A DNA stretch of 19,319 nt. It comes from an uncultured Bacillota bacterium (GTDB lineage: Bacteria > Bacillota > Clostridia > Oscillospirales > Oscillospiraceae). Below are positions 4,165 through 11,628 of this stretch, one piece after another (position 1 is the first letter of the stretch; every line of letters starts with the position of its first letter). Made by a program: the position numbers and the translations under genes. The notes beneath the pieces were generated by a model. That model did no database searches. It was not told the origin of the DNA and saw only the letters and a program-made list of their open reading frames with translations. Location of the stretch: the NCBI GenBank assembly GCA_937890735.1, contig CALACZ010000212.1, positions 1-19,319 of the forward strand, written 5' to 3'.

Positions 4165-5903
4165 GAACGATCAAGATCGACCCGAGCGAAAAGCAGCGGC
4201 AGTTTTTGACGGACACGCACCGATACGTCGCCTACGGCGGCGCGCGCGGCGGCGGAAAGAGCTGGGCAGTGCGCGTCAAGGCAATGCTGCTGTGCGGCGC
4301 GTGGGCGGGGATCAAGGTGCTCATTGTGCGGCGGAGCTACAAGGAGCTGTATAACAACCACATCGTGCCGCTGCGGCAGCTTTTAAACGGCATAGCCCGG
4401 TACAACAACACCAACAAGGTATTCACGTTTGCAAACGGCTCGGCGATCTACTTCGGGTACTGCGACAACGACGGCGATGTGCTGCAATACCAGGGCGCGG
4501 AATACGACGTGATCTTTTTTGACGAGGCGGCGCAGCTACAGGAGGGCTGGCTGAAGGACATCAACGTGACGGTGCGCGGCGTGAATGATTTCCCCAAACG
4601 GACGTATTACACGCTCAACCCCGGAGGCCCCAGCCACGGATATTTTAAGCGCCTTTTCATTGACCGCCGCTTTGAGGGCGAGGAGAAGCCGGAGGACTAC
4701 AGCTTTATTCAGGCGCTGGTGACAGACAACAGGGCGCTCATGCAGGCGCAGCCGGAGTATTTGAGCAACCTCAAGAGCCTGCCGCCTGCGCAGCGGGCGG
4801 CGTGGCTGGACGGGCGCTGGGACGTATTCGAGGGGCAGTTCTTCGAGGAGTTCCGGGACGATCCGGCGCATTACGAGGACAGGCGATTTACGCACGTCAT
4901 CGCGCCGTTTGAGCCGGACAGAGGCTGGCGCATTTACAGGAGCTACGACTTCGGCTACGGGAAGCCTTTTTCGTGCGCATGGTGGGCGGTGGACTACGAC
5001 GGCGTGCTGTACCGCATTCTGGAGCTTTACGGCTGGACAGGCGAGCCGAACGAGGGCGTGAAGTGGCCGCCGGACAGGCAGTTTGAGGAGATACGCAGGA
5101 CAGAGCGGGAACACCCGTGGCTACGCGGAAAAGAGATACAGGGCGTTGCAGACCCCGCGATCTGGGACGCGTCGCACGGCGAGAGCATCGCGCAGACGGC
5201 GGCGCGGTACGGGGTGTATTTTTCCAAGGGCGACAACGCCCGGATACCGGGCTGGATGCAGGTGCACTACCGGCTGCAATTCGACGAAAACGGCTATGCG
5301 CGGATGTACTTTTTCAAGGGCTGCGACGCGATCATCCGCACGATGCCGATGATGATGTACAGCAAGACGCACGTGGAGGACTTGGATACGACGATGGAGG
5401 ACCACTGTCTGACGGGCGACACGCTTGTTCTGACGGCGGATGGATATAAGCCGATCAGCGAGCTGGTCGGCACGGAGGGATGGACGTATTCCTCGGACGG
5501 CGCGCTGCACAGGTATTACGACGTGCGCAGGACGCGCAAGAACGCGCAGATCATCGAGATCGAGCTGGAGGACGGCACGACGATCCGATGCACCGATGAC
5601 CACAGATTTATGCTTCCGAGCGGGGAATGGATTCGCGCTCACGATCTGGCGGCAGGGATGGAGGTAAAGACGGTGCGCGGAGACTGCGCGATGAAAATCA
5701 GGAGCATTAGACCGGCAGGGCGGGCGGACGTGTACAACATGGAGGTCGCGGACACGCACGACTTTGTGATACAGGGCGGCGTAGTCTCGCACAACTGCTG
5801 CGACGAGGTACGGTATTTCTGCATGAGCAGACCGATCAAGGCGATGCGCCCGGTGGCGCGGCGGGTGATCCTGAATGACCCGCTGGATCAGTTTGGGGGA
5901 TAG
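4161..5903 (+). CDS. terL: Terminase large subunit interrupted by a mini-intein
   Basis: A 580-residue precursor; about 450 residues after splicing. The N-terminal ATPase shows Walker A, GGARGGGKS (26-34), Walker B, VIFFDEA (117-123, acidic pair D121-E122), and the coupling motif TLNPGG (151-156). The RNase H-like nuclease follows, with candidate metal-binding Asp263 (SYDFGYG), Asp331 (GVADPAIWD) and Asp548 (CCDEVRY). It pumps DNA through the portal into the procapsid and cuts the concatemer. An intein fills residues 416-545, inside the conserved EDH..DEVRY motif, so Asp548 is separated from the other two acids until splicing. The start overlaps the small subunit stop. The last base of its TAG stop is the first base of an element leader (GCAAACG). 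Confidence 0.93.
   Translation: MRTIKIDPSEKQRQFLTDTHRYVAYGGARGGGKSWAVRVKAMLLCGAWAGIKVLIVRRSYKELYNNHIVPLRQLLNGIARYNNTNKVFTFANGSAIYFGYCDNDGDVLQYQGAEYDVIFFDEAAQLQEGWLKDINVTVRGVNDFPKRTYYTLNPGGPSHGYFKRLFIDRRFEGEEKPEDYSFIQALVTDNRALMQAQPEYLSNLKSLPPAQRAAWLDGRWDVFEGQFFEEFRDDPAHYEDRRFTHVIAPFEPDRGWRIYRSYDFGYGKPFSCAWWAVDYDGVLYRILELYGWTGEPNEGVKWPPDRQFEEIRRTEREHPWLRGKEIQGVADPAIWDASHGESIAQTAARYGVYFSKGDNARIPGWMQVHYRLQFDENGYARMYFFKGCDAIIRTMPMMMYSKTHVEDLDTTMEDHCLTGDTLVLTADGYKPISELVGTEGWTYSSDGALHRYYDVRRTRKNAQIIEIELEDGTTIRCTDDHRFMLPSGEWIRAHDLAAGMEVKTVRGDCAMKIRSIRPAGRADVYNMEVADTHDFVIQGGVVSHNCCDEVRYFCMSRPIKAMRPVARRVILNDPLDQFGG
5406..5795 (+). other. Mini-intein (130 aa) within the large terminase
   Basis: Residues 416-545 of the terminase reading frame form a Hint domain. 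Block A begins at Cys416 (CLTGDTLVLTADG). Block B carries T478-D-D-H481 in DGTTIRCTDDHRF. Block F is VYNMEVADTHDFVIQG (524-539). Block G ends VVSHN with His544-Asn545, and the first downstream residue is Cys546. All residues needed for standard class 1 splicing are present. The gap between blocks B and F is only about 40 residues, so there is no homing endonuclease. At 130 residues it is near the lower size limit for inteins. Splicing would join MEDH to CCDEVRY, restoring the terminase motif. Confidence 0.93.
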
Positions 5904-5996
5904 CAAACGCGGGAGCGGGTGCGAGCGGGGGAGTTCTGATCCCCTCCGGGTTCGCTTCGCTCACCCACCTCTCCTTGGTCACCAAGGGGAGGCAAA
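5903..5996 (+). repeat. Palindromic element E7 (type B core)
   Basis: Starts on the last base of the terminase stop with GCAAACGCGGG. The core GAGTTCTGATCCCCTCCG, a GTTCGCTTCGCTCAC stretch, and the CCTTGG-TCA-CCAAGG hairpin followed by GGGGAGGCA match E3 at both ends. E3 is longer inside. Confidence 0.8.
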
Positions 5997-6029
5997 CGAG
6001 ACGCGGCATCAAGGGAAGCCTTGGAACGG

Positions 6030-6120
6030 TGCAAACGTGGCGGCATCTCAGAGGCGAGAACTCCACCCTCATCAGTCAGCCTTTGGCTGACAGCTTCCCC
6101 CTCAAGGGGGAAGCCATGGG
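6030..6120 (+). repeat. Palindromic element E8 (type A)
   Basis: Leader GGTGCAAACGTGGCGGCATCTC (one base longer than in coding copies), inner hairpin GTCAGCC-TTT-GGCTGAC, outer hairpin CTTCCCCC..GGGGGAAG ending GCCATGGG. The final ATG (6116) is in frame with the portal gene. Together with E7 it fills most of the 266-base gap between terminase and portal; no gene is seen there. Confidence 0.9.
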
Positions 6121-6169
6121 CGGCGCAGACGCGGCAGGAGAGCCAAGTACACAGAGACGGAGGAAAAGC

Positions 6170-8083
6170 ATGATCGACAGCGGGAGCTTTATGGACGCGG
6201 GGACGCGGACGGTGGAGGAAGTTTTACAGCAGGGACAGGCGCAGCCAATTGGGGCGGAGCAGGTGCGCGCGGCGATGCAGACGCTTTTGCAGTACAAAAG
6301 CGGCAAGGCGCAGCTGGAAAACCGCGTGATCGCCAACAACGAGTGGTGGAAGCTGCGGCAGTGGGGGCAGTTTGACGAAAAGGGCAATCCCCACGACGAC
6401 CGCCCCGCGAGCGGGTGGCTTTTTAACGTGCTGATGGGCAAGCACGCGGACGGAATCCAGGCATACCCGGAGGCGAATCTGCGACCGCGCGAGCAGTCGG
6501 ACGAGCTGGAGGCGCGGCTTTTGAGCGACATCGTGCCGTGCATTCTGGAGCGCAACGGCTTTGAGCAGGTATACAGCGACACGCTGTGGGACAAGGTGCA
6601 GTCCGGGACGGCGATCTGGTCGGTGTTATGGGACGGCAGCGCGGAGAACGGGCTGGGCGACGTGGCGATCAGCGGCGTGGACGTGCTGAACCTGTTCTGG
6701 CAGCCGGGTGTGAAGGACATTCAGGATTCACAGAACGTGTTCTTCGTGCGGGCGTATGACAAGCGGGAGCTGGTGAGCCGGTATCCGCAGCTGGAGGGCA
6801 AGCTCACGGGGAGCGTCCTGACGCTGGCACAGTACAGGACGGACGACGACCAGCAGAGAGACGAGCAGGCGCTGGTGGTGGAGTGGTACTACAAGAAGTG
6901 CGTGGGCGGTAAGGACGTGCTGCACTACTGCAAGTTCTGCGGGGACGCGGTGCTGTACGCGTCGGAAAACGACACGCAGCCGCCCACGATGCAGCTGCCG
7001 CAGGCGGACGGGACGGTACTGGACGTGCCCATTGCGAAAGCGCCTGCCGAGATCGGCTTTTACGCGGACGGGAAATACCCGTTCGTATTCGACGCGCTGT
7101 TCCCGGTGAAGGGCAGCATCTGCGGCTATGGCTATATCGACATCGGCAAGAGCGCACAGGAGCAGATCGACCGCATTGACCAGGCGATCGTGAAGAATAC
7201 GATCATGGCGGCAAGCCCGCGATGGTTCGTGCGCGGGGACGGCGCGATCAACGAACAGGAGTTTGCCGACTGGACAAAACCGTTTGTACACGCAGACGGG
7301 AATCTTGGGCAGGATTCGCTGGTGCAGATCGGGGTGAATCCTCTGAGCGGGAATTACCTTGAGATGCGGGCGAGCAAGATCGAGGAGCTGAAGTGGGTGA
7401 CGGGCAACACGGACGTCAACAACGGCTCGGCTGGCGGCGGCGTGACTGCCGCGTCGGCGATCGCGGCCTTGCAGGAAGCGTCCGGCAGGAGCAGCAAGGA
7501 TTCGACGAAGAGCGCGTACCGCGCGTTCAGCCGGTTGATCGAGATGGTGATCGAGCGTATCCGGCAGTTCTACGACCTGCCGCGCAGATTCCGCATTACA
7601 GGCCCGCTGGGCGTGGATGAGTACATCACCTACTCCAACGAAAACCTCAAGTCCGGCGGCAGACGCCCGGTGTTTGACATCATCGTGTCGGCGCAGAAGC
7701 AGACGGAATACACGAAGCTGGCGCAGAACGAGCTTGCCTTGCAGCTCTACAACCTCGGGTTCTTCAACCCGCAGCTTGCGCAGCAGGCGATGGCTTGTCT
7801 GGACATGATGGACTTTGACGGCAAATTCGAGCTGATGCAGAAGCTGCGGGCGAACGGAGACCTGCAGATGCAGCTTGCACAGTGGCAGCAGTACGCATTA
7901 CAGCTGACGCAGCAGTACGCGCCGGACAAGGCGGACGGACTGGCGCAGGCGATCCTTTCGGGGCAGGGGCAGGCAGCACCGCAGGGCGGCGCGGACGTGC
8001 GCCTGAAAACCGGGCAGAAGGAGAGCAGCGTGACCGCGAACGCGCGGCAGAAGGCGCAGCAGGCGTCGCAGCCGGAGGGATGA
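6170..8083 (+). CDS. Portal protein (P22-like, podovirus type)
   Basis: A 637-residue protein. Recognisable stretches include NEWWKLRQWG and the VLMGKHADGI helix in the N-terminal part, SGTAIWSVLWDGSA, and a C-terminal half rich in Gln and Ala with coiled-coil character. Length and order fit P22-like portals: a 12-fold ring at one capsid vertex through which DNA passes, and the docking site for the terminase. I chose the ATG at 6170 because GGAGGAAAA lies just before it and the family-like sequence starts there. The frame is open back to 5975, through the palindromic element at 6030-6120, and an ATG at 6116 is in frame, so an extended N-terminus is possible but less likely. Confidence 0.85.
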   Translation: MIDSGSFMDAGTRTVEEVLQQGQAQPIGAEQVRAAMQTLLQYKSGKAQLENRVIANNEWWKLRQWGQFDEKGNPHDDRPASGWLFNVLMGKHADGIQAYPEANLRPREQSDELEARLLSDIVPCILERNGFEQVYSDTLWDKVQSGTAIWSVLWDGSAENGLGDVAISGVDVLNLFWQPGVKDIQDSQNVFFVRAYDKRELVSRYPQLEGKLTGSVLTLAQYRTDDDQQRDEQALVVEWYYKKCVGGKDVLHYCKFCGDAVLYASENDTQPPTMQLPQADGTVLDVPIAKAPAEIGFYADGKYPFVFDALFPVKGSICGYGYIDIGKSAQEQIDRIDQAIVKNTIMAASPRWFVRGDGAINEQEFADWTKPFVHADGNLGQDSLVQIGVNPLSGNYLEMRASKIEELKWVTGNTDVNNGSAGGGVTAASAIAALQEASGRSSKDSTKSAYRAFSRLIEMVIERIRQFYDLPRRFRITGPLGVDEYITYSNENLKSGGRRPVFDIIVSAQKQTEYTKLAQNELALQLYNLGFFNPQLAQQAMACLDMMDFDGKFELMQKLRANGDLQMQLAQWQQYALQLTQQYAPDKADGLAQAILSGQGQAAPQGGADVRLKTGQKESSVTANARQKAQQASQPEG

Positions 8084-8085
8084 GC

Positions 8086-8400
8086 ATGACGAACATCCAG
8101 TGCAAAGGCTACACCCTGCGGATCACCGGGCACGCGGGATACGCTCCGGCGGGGCAGGACATTGTCTGCGCGGCGGTGACGATCCTCTCCTACGCGCTGG
8201 GCGGGATGCTCCTGAGAGCGGAAAGCGAGGGGCTGCTGCGGGCAGAGCCGGTGGTGGATATGCAGCCGGGAGACATCACGATCGCGTGCGCGCCGAAGCA
8301 TGAGCGGGTGGTGCGGGCGATGTGGGACACGGCGCTGCTGGGGATGCAGATGGTGGCGAGAGAGTATCCGCAGAATGTGCGGTTTGCGAGGGAGCAGTAA
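8086..8400 (+). CDS. Prp-like cysteine protease, probable prohead protease
   Basis: A 104-residue protein. The signature GHAGYAPAGQDIVCAAVT (15-32) gives catalytic His16 and Cys28, with the same 12-residue spacing as bacterial Prp (YsxB). Prp removes the N-terminal extension of ribosomal protein L27 in Firmicutes and cuts capsid and scaffold proteins of staphylococcal phages. The downstream scaffold and major capsid proteins both begin with a matching LNxQLxA motif, so it most likely matures them. I start at ATG 8086, since GGAGG at 8074-8078 is well spaced for it; an in-frame ATG at 8080 is too close to that site. Its TAA stop merges into an element leader (TAAACGCGCAGC). Confidence 0.88.
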   Translation: MTNIQCKGYTLRITGHAGYAPAGQDIVCAAVTILSYALGGMLLRAESEGLLRAEPVVDMQPGDITIACAPKHERVVRAMWDTALLGMQMVAREYPQNVRFAREQ

Positions 8401-8516
8401 ACGCGCAGCAGCTCAGAGACAACGACCCTTCCCCTCATCCGGCGCTGCGCGCCACCTTCCCCCCAAGGGGAAGGCAGGGGACGCGGCGGCAGTTTCCCAT
8501 CCAAAGGGGAAAGCCA
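8398..8516 (+). repeat. Palindromic element E9 (type A' core) and degenerate tail
   Basis: Leader AAACGCGCAGCAGCTC overlaps the protease stop. The core reads CCCTCATCC, inner hairpin GGCGC-TGC-GCGCC, outer hairpin CCTTCCCC-CCAA-GGGGAAGG to about 8475. The outer closing pair is swapped relative to type A (CC..GG for GC..GC). A worn second copy (TTTCCCATCCAAAGGGGAAA) follows to 8516. Confidence 0.85.
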
Positions 8517-8531
8517 ACTTCATGAGGGCAT

Positions 8532-8558
8532 AAAAAAGCCGCCCCATAGCGGGGCGGC
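8532..8558 (-). terminator. Rho-independent terminator of minus-strand cassette 2
   Basis: On the minus strand: GCCGCCCC, loop GCTAT, GGGGCGGC (8-bp perfect stem), then a T-run (AAAAAA at 8532-8537 on the plus strand). It lies 11 bases after the stop of the 50-aa gene. Confidence 0.88.
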
Positions 8559-8569
8559 GGGTGAAGGGC

Positions 8570-8722
8570 TTACTTCTGGTCGGCGGTAGTGACATAGACC
8601 TTGATGAGCTTTTTGATCTCGTCCTTGGTGTAGGTCTGCTGTGCAGGATCTTCGTCGATGATGTTGCACAGGTCGTATGCCATTGCTTTCCGGGTATCCT
8701 GACGTTCGGCTTCCGTGCCCAT
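8570..8722 (-). CDS. 50-aa protein of cassette 2, paralogue of the gene at 3304-3456
   Basis: A 50-residue protein starting MGTEAERQDTRKAMAYDL, identical over these 18 residues to the cassette 1 protein, then NIIDEDPAQQTY and the helix TKDEIKKLIKVYVTTADQK. It stands alone: its own promoter (8753-8781), AAAGGAG 9-10 bases before the start, and its own terminator, opposite in direction to the head genes on both sides. It lacks the RHH-like partner seen in cassette 1. The function is unknown to me; I have seen similar small proteins in Clostridia mobile elements. The setting is that of a moron inserted between the protease and scaffold genes. Confidence 0.75.
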   Translation of the reverse strand: MGTEAERQDTRKAMAYDLCNIIDEDPAQQTYTKDEIKKLIKVYVTTADQK

Positions 8723-8752
8723 GGTATCAGCTCCTTTCGGTGGTGTGCTTTC

Positions 8753-8781
8753 AGCATACCATGCGAGCGGGCGAACGTCAA
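8753..8781 (-). promoter_or_regulatory. Strong promoter of minus-strand cassette 2
   Basis: On the minus strand: TTGACG (8776-8781), a 17-base spacer, TATGCT (8753-8758). Five of six and four of six positions match the consensus. Unlike the cassette 1 promoter, the spacer has no palindrome. Confidence 0.85.
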
Positions 8782-8789
8782 GGGGTGGT

Positions 8790-8920
8790 GCAAACGTGGC
8801 GGCAGGGCGGAATGTACAGCCCTTCCCCTCATCAGTCGGCTGCGCCGACAGCTTCCCCCCCGAGGGGAAGCCGACGGGCGGACAGAGTCGTCCGCCCCTA
8901 CAGGGGGGCGAGGAAGCCAT
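8790..8920 (+). repeat. Palindromic element E10 (type A joined to type C)
   Basis: Leader GCAAACGTGGCGGCAGGGCGG, then CCCTCATCA, inner hairpin GTCGGC-TGC-GCCGAC, outer hairpin CTTCCCC..GGGGAAG with a C-run of 7. It is followed directly by a second palindrome type, GGGCGGAC-AGAGTC-GTCCGCCCCTACAGG. It begins 9 bases behind the -35 box of cassette 2. From 8921 to 9067 I see no gene, only a GGCGG..CCGCC inverted repeat near 9020 and the scaffold ribosome binding site. Confidence 0.85.
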
Positions 8921-9067
8921 GGGGCGGCGACAGGATACAAAGCGATATGACCGGCTGACCGGCAGGACGGACAGGCGGGACAAAGCGGGGACGCGATCAC
9001 CCCGGTAAAAACACAGCGGCGGACGCGAGACCGCCTTACCAACACAGGATTTTTACAGGAGGGCTTT

Positions 9068-9919
9068 ATGGAAAGGCTCAACATTCAGCTTTTGGCTGAC
9101 GGCGTAGAGATGCCCGCCACATCCGGCGGTGCGGCAGCTCCGGCAACTGCGGACGCGCAGGGGCAGGGGCAGAGCGCACAAGTCCCCGCCGCACAGGGAC
9201 AGCAGGCAGAGACATTTGAGGCGCTGACGGGCAGGGGCGGCAGGTACGAGAAGGAGTACAACGCCGCCGTGCAGAAGGCGGTGCGCGGGAGACTGCGGGG
9301 CGCGGAGGCTCAGAAGCAGCAGATGGACAAGATGCTGCCGATCCTCTCGTGGGTCGGACAGATGTACGGCATGGACACGTCGGACATGAGCAAGGTCGAT
9401 CTGGACGCGCTGGGCGAAAAACTCGCGCAGGACAACCGCTGGTACGAGAAGGAAGCGCAGGAGGCGGGCGTGCCTGTGGACACGATGCGCCGGATGCGGA
9501 ACACCGAGCGCGAGAACGCGAGGCTCAGGCAGGAAAGCGCGCAGATGCGCGCCGAAGAGGAGCAGCGGCAGAGGTTTGCGGAATTGCAGGAGGGCTTTGC
9601 GGCAGTCCAGCAGCGATACCCGCAGGCAGACCTTTCATCGGAGCTTGGAAACCGCGCCTTTATGAGCCTTCTCACGGCGGGCTTTGACCCGATGCAGGCA
9701 TACGAGGCCGCGCATTACCGCGAGCTTCAGCAGACGGCAATGCAGTACGGCGTGCAGCGCACCGTGGCGCAGGTGCAGGCAAACGGCATGAGACCCCAGG
9801 AAGGGGCGCTTGGCTCTCCTGCAGGACAGGAAACAAAGATCGACCCGCGCAAGCTCACCCCGCAGCAGCGGGAGGAGATCAGAAAGCGGGTCGCACGTGG
9901 GGAGCGCATTACATTCTGA
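9068..9919 (+). CDS. Capsid scaffolding protein
   Basis: A 283-residue protein. It begins MERLNIQLLADG, then a low-complexity Ala/Gln/Gly stretch (about 14-50), then long charged helices (ENARLRQESAQMRAEEEQRQRF, coiled-coil like) and a basic C-terminal end (TPQQREEIRKRVARGERITF), the usual capsid-binding end of scaffolds. Position just before the major capsid gene supports the call. It guides procapsid assembly and leaves or is degraded before packaging ends. Its first ten residues align position by position with the L27 leader MLKLNLQFFA, so the Prp-like protease should cut between Leu9 and Ala10. AGGAGGGC precedes the start by about 5 bases. Confidence 0.82.
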   Translation: MERLNIQLLADGVEMPATSGGAAAPATADAQGQGQSAQVPAAQGQQAETFEALTGRGGRYEKEYNAAVQKAVRGRLRGAEAQKQQMDKMLPILSWVGQMYGMDTSDMSKVDLDALGEKLAQDNRWYEKEAQEAGVPVDTMRRMRNTERENARLRQESAQMRAEEEQRQRFAELQEGFAAVQQRYPQADLSSELGNRAFMSLLTAGFDPMQAYEAAHYRELQQTAMQYGVQRTVAQVQANGMRPQEGALGSPAGQETKIDPRKLTPQQREEIRKRVARGERITF

Positions 9920-9941
9920 CGCTCCCGGAAAGGAGCATGAT

Positions 9942-11222
9942 ATGAAAGCATTGAGACTGAATTTGCAGCTTATGGCGGACGCCGGGTCGCTGGTGAACGC
10001 AACGGGCGGCTATGTGAACGCCTACACCGGCGCGCAGGAACCGTTCTCCGGGAAGGACGATCTGAGCGTGCAGATGAAGGAGTACTACGACACGGAGCTG
10101 CTGGAAAACGCGCGGGCAAATCTGGTGCACAGCCAGTTTGCCAAGAAGCAGGGGCTGCCGAAGAATCGCGGCAGGATCATTGAGTTCCGCAAGTGGAACA
10201 CGCTGGAGGACGCGGGAGAGCTGAAGGAGGGCGTGATCCCGGCGGCGCAGAAGCTCGGCTCGACGAGCATCTCCAAGGCGCTGACGCAGCACGGCACTTA
10301 CACGGCGGTCACGGACATTCTGGAGCTGCACGCGATCGACGACGTGATCCTTGGCGCGACGACGGAGCTGGGCGCGTCGGCAGGCACGACGCAGGACAAG
10401 CTTGTGCGCAACGTCATGGTGACGGGCACGAACAAGCAGCTGTGCGACAAGGTGGCAAACGGCGCACACACGAAGGTCGCGACCAGAGCGGGTCTTGACA
10501 AGACCGCGCGGCTGACCCCGGACGAGATCAACAAGGCGGTGACCACCCTCAAGAAGCTCAAAGCGCCGACCATCAACGGCAAGTACATCGCGATCATCCA
10601 TCCGTCGGTTGCGTATGACCTGCGCAGCTCGGACGAGTGGATCGAGGCGCACAAGTACGCGGCGACCACGGAGATTTTCACGGGCGAGATCGGCGAGCTG
10701 CACGGCGTGCGGTTTGTCGAGACCACAGAGGCGAAAGTTTTCGCGGGCGCAGACCTTGCCGCAGACAGCCGGACGCTGAAGGTCAAGACCGCCGTCACGG
10801 CGGCGGGCAAGAGCATTGCCTTTGAGGGCGGCACGGTGGCGGCGGGCGCGCTGAAGGGCAGGATGATCCTTGTGGGCGGCGCGCTGTGCGAGGTCACGGG
10901 CAACACCGCAGACACGATCACCGTGAAGGACAACGTCAACAACATCGCGGCGGGCGCTGAGATCGCCCCGGGCGAGGGCGGCGCCGGCGGTCTTGCGGTG
11001 TACGCGACGATGGTGTTCGGCAAGGACGCCTACGCGATGATCGACCCGGAGGGCGGCAACCTCCAGATGATCATCAAGGACAAGAGCCAGGCGGGCGGTC
11101 CGCTGGATCAGTTCTCGACGCTGGGCTACAAGTTTGAAAACGCGTCGATGATCCTGTACGAGGATCGTATGATCCGCATCGAAAGCTGCGGCGAGTACTC
11201 CGACGTGGACGAGGAGAACTGA
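9942..11222 (+). CDS. Major capsid protein (N4-gp56 family)
   Basis: A 426-residue protein. The stretches YYDTELLENARANLVHSQFA, GLPKNRGRIIEFRKWN, LKEGVIPAAQKL and TQHGTYTAVTDILELHAIDD follow the order of the N4-gp56 family, a HK97-fold shell protein. A Gly/Ala-rich beta segment (about 275-340) in the second half may be an insertion domain. The N-terminus MKALRLNLQLMADAG carries the same LNxQLxA motif as the scaffold, a predicted Prp-type site between Met11 and Ala12. I start at ATG 9942 because AAAGGAG lies about 6 bases upstream and family-like sequence follows; the longer open frame overlaps the scaffold gene. Confidence 0.9.
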   Translation: MKALRLNLQLMADAGSLVNATGGYVNAYTGAQEPFSGKDDLSVQMKEYYDTELLENARANLVHSQFAKKQGLPKNRGRIIEFRKWNTLEDAGELKEGVIPAAQKLGSTSISKALTQHGTYTAVTDILELHAIDDVILGATTELGASAGTTQDKLVRNVMVTGTNKQLCDKVANGAHTKVATRAGLDKTARLTPDEINKAVTTLKKLKAPTINGKYIAIIHPSVAYDLRSSDEWIEAHKYAATTEIFTGEIGELHGVRFVETTEAKVFAGADLAADSRTLKVKTAVTAAGKSIAFEGGTVAAGALKGRMILVGGALCEVTGNTADTITVKDNVNNIAAGAEIAPGEGGAGGLAVYATMVFGKDAYAMIDPEGGNLQMIIKDKSQAGGPLDQFSTLGYKFENASMILYEDRMIRIESCGEYSDVDEEN

Positions 11223-11232
11223 GGAGGAGCTT

Positions 11233-11613
11233 ATGGCAAAGACAGTGAATGACACAAACGCGCAGCAGCTCAGAGGCGAGAACTCCACCCTCATCAGTCA
11301 GCCTTTGGCTGACAGCTTCCCCCTCAAGGGGGAAGCCGGGGGAGAGGGGCAGTCCGCTGCGGCGACAGCTTCCCCCCGAGGGGAAGCCATGGGAGCGGTG
11401 GACATCTGGAAAGAGATGAGAACGGTCCTTCTCCCGCCGGCACAGTCGAACGAGGAGAAGATGCAGTTCGTGTGCGTGAACGGCAGGCGCTACCAAGTGC
11501 CGAAGGGCGTGGAGGTGGACGTGCCGCTGCCGGTATACGAGGCGCTGCGGGAGGCGCGCAGGGCGACCGCCGCCGCCGCAGAGTACGAGCGCAGCGTGCG
11601 CGCGCAGACCTGA
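11233..11613 (+). CDS. Small head-region protein with a palindromic element inserted near its N-terminus
   Basis: A 126-residue protein. Eight ordinary residues (MAKTVNDT) are followed by about 46 residues encoded by element E11 (NAQQLRGENSTLISQP..TASPRGEAM), then the natural body GAVDIWKEMRTVLLPP..EEKMQFVCVNGRRYQVPKGVEVDVPLPVYEAL. The body resembles small proteins after the capsid gene in related phages; its role is unknown to me, perhaps head completion. GGAGGAG precedes the ATG by about 5 bases. An internal ATG at 11389, at the end of the element with AGGGGAAG before it, could start a form without the insert. A terminator follows the gene. Confidence 0.7.
   Translation: MAKTVNDTNAQQLRGENSTLISQPLADSFPLKGEAGGEGQSAAATASPRGEAMGAVDIWKEMRTVLLPPAQSNEEKMQFVCVNGRRYQVPKGVEVDVPLPVYEALREARRATAAAAEYERSVRAQT
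11253..11392 (+). repeat. Palindromic element E11 (type A, compound, in coding sequence)
   Basis: Leader ACAAACGCGCAGCAGCTC, inner hairpin GTCAGCC-TTT-GGCTGAC, outer CTTCCCCC..GGGGGAAG, linker GGGGGAGAGGGGCA, a second inner stem (GTCCGC facing GGCGAC, broken) and an outer stem with C-run 6, ending GCCATGG. Frame-neutral inside the gene, and very close in sequence to E2. Confidence 0.92.
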
Positions 11614-11628
11614 ACGCAAGGAACAGGA

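Noticed and set aside
5406..5795. Homing endonuclease inside the intein
   Set aside because: Blocks B and F are only about 40 residues apart, and no LAGLIDADG or HNH motif is present.
9909..11294. 461-residue minus-strand open frame
   Set aside because: It is antisense to the clearly recognisable major capsid gene and has the same arginine/leucine-rich shadow composition.
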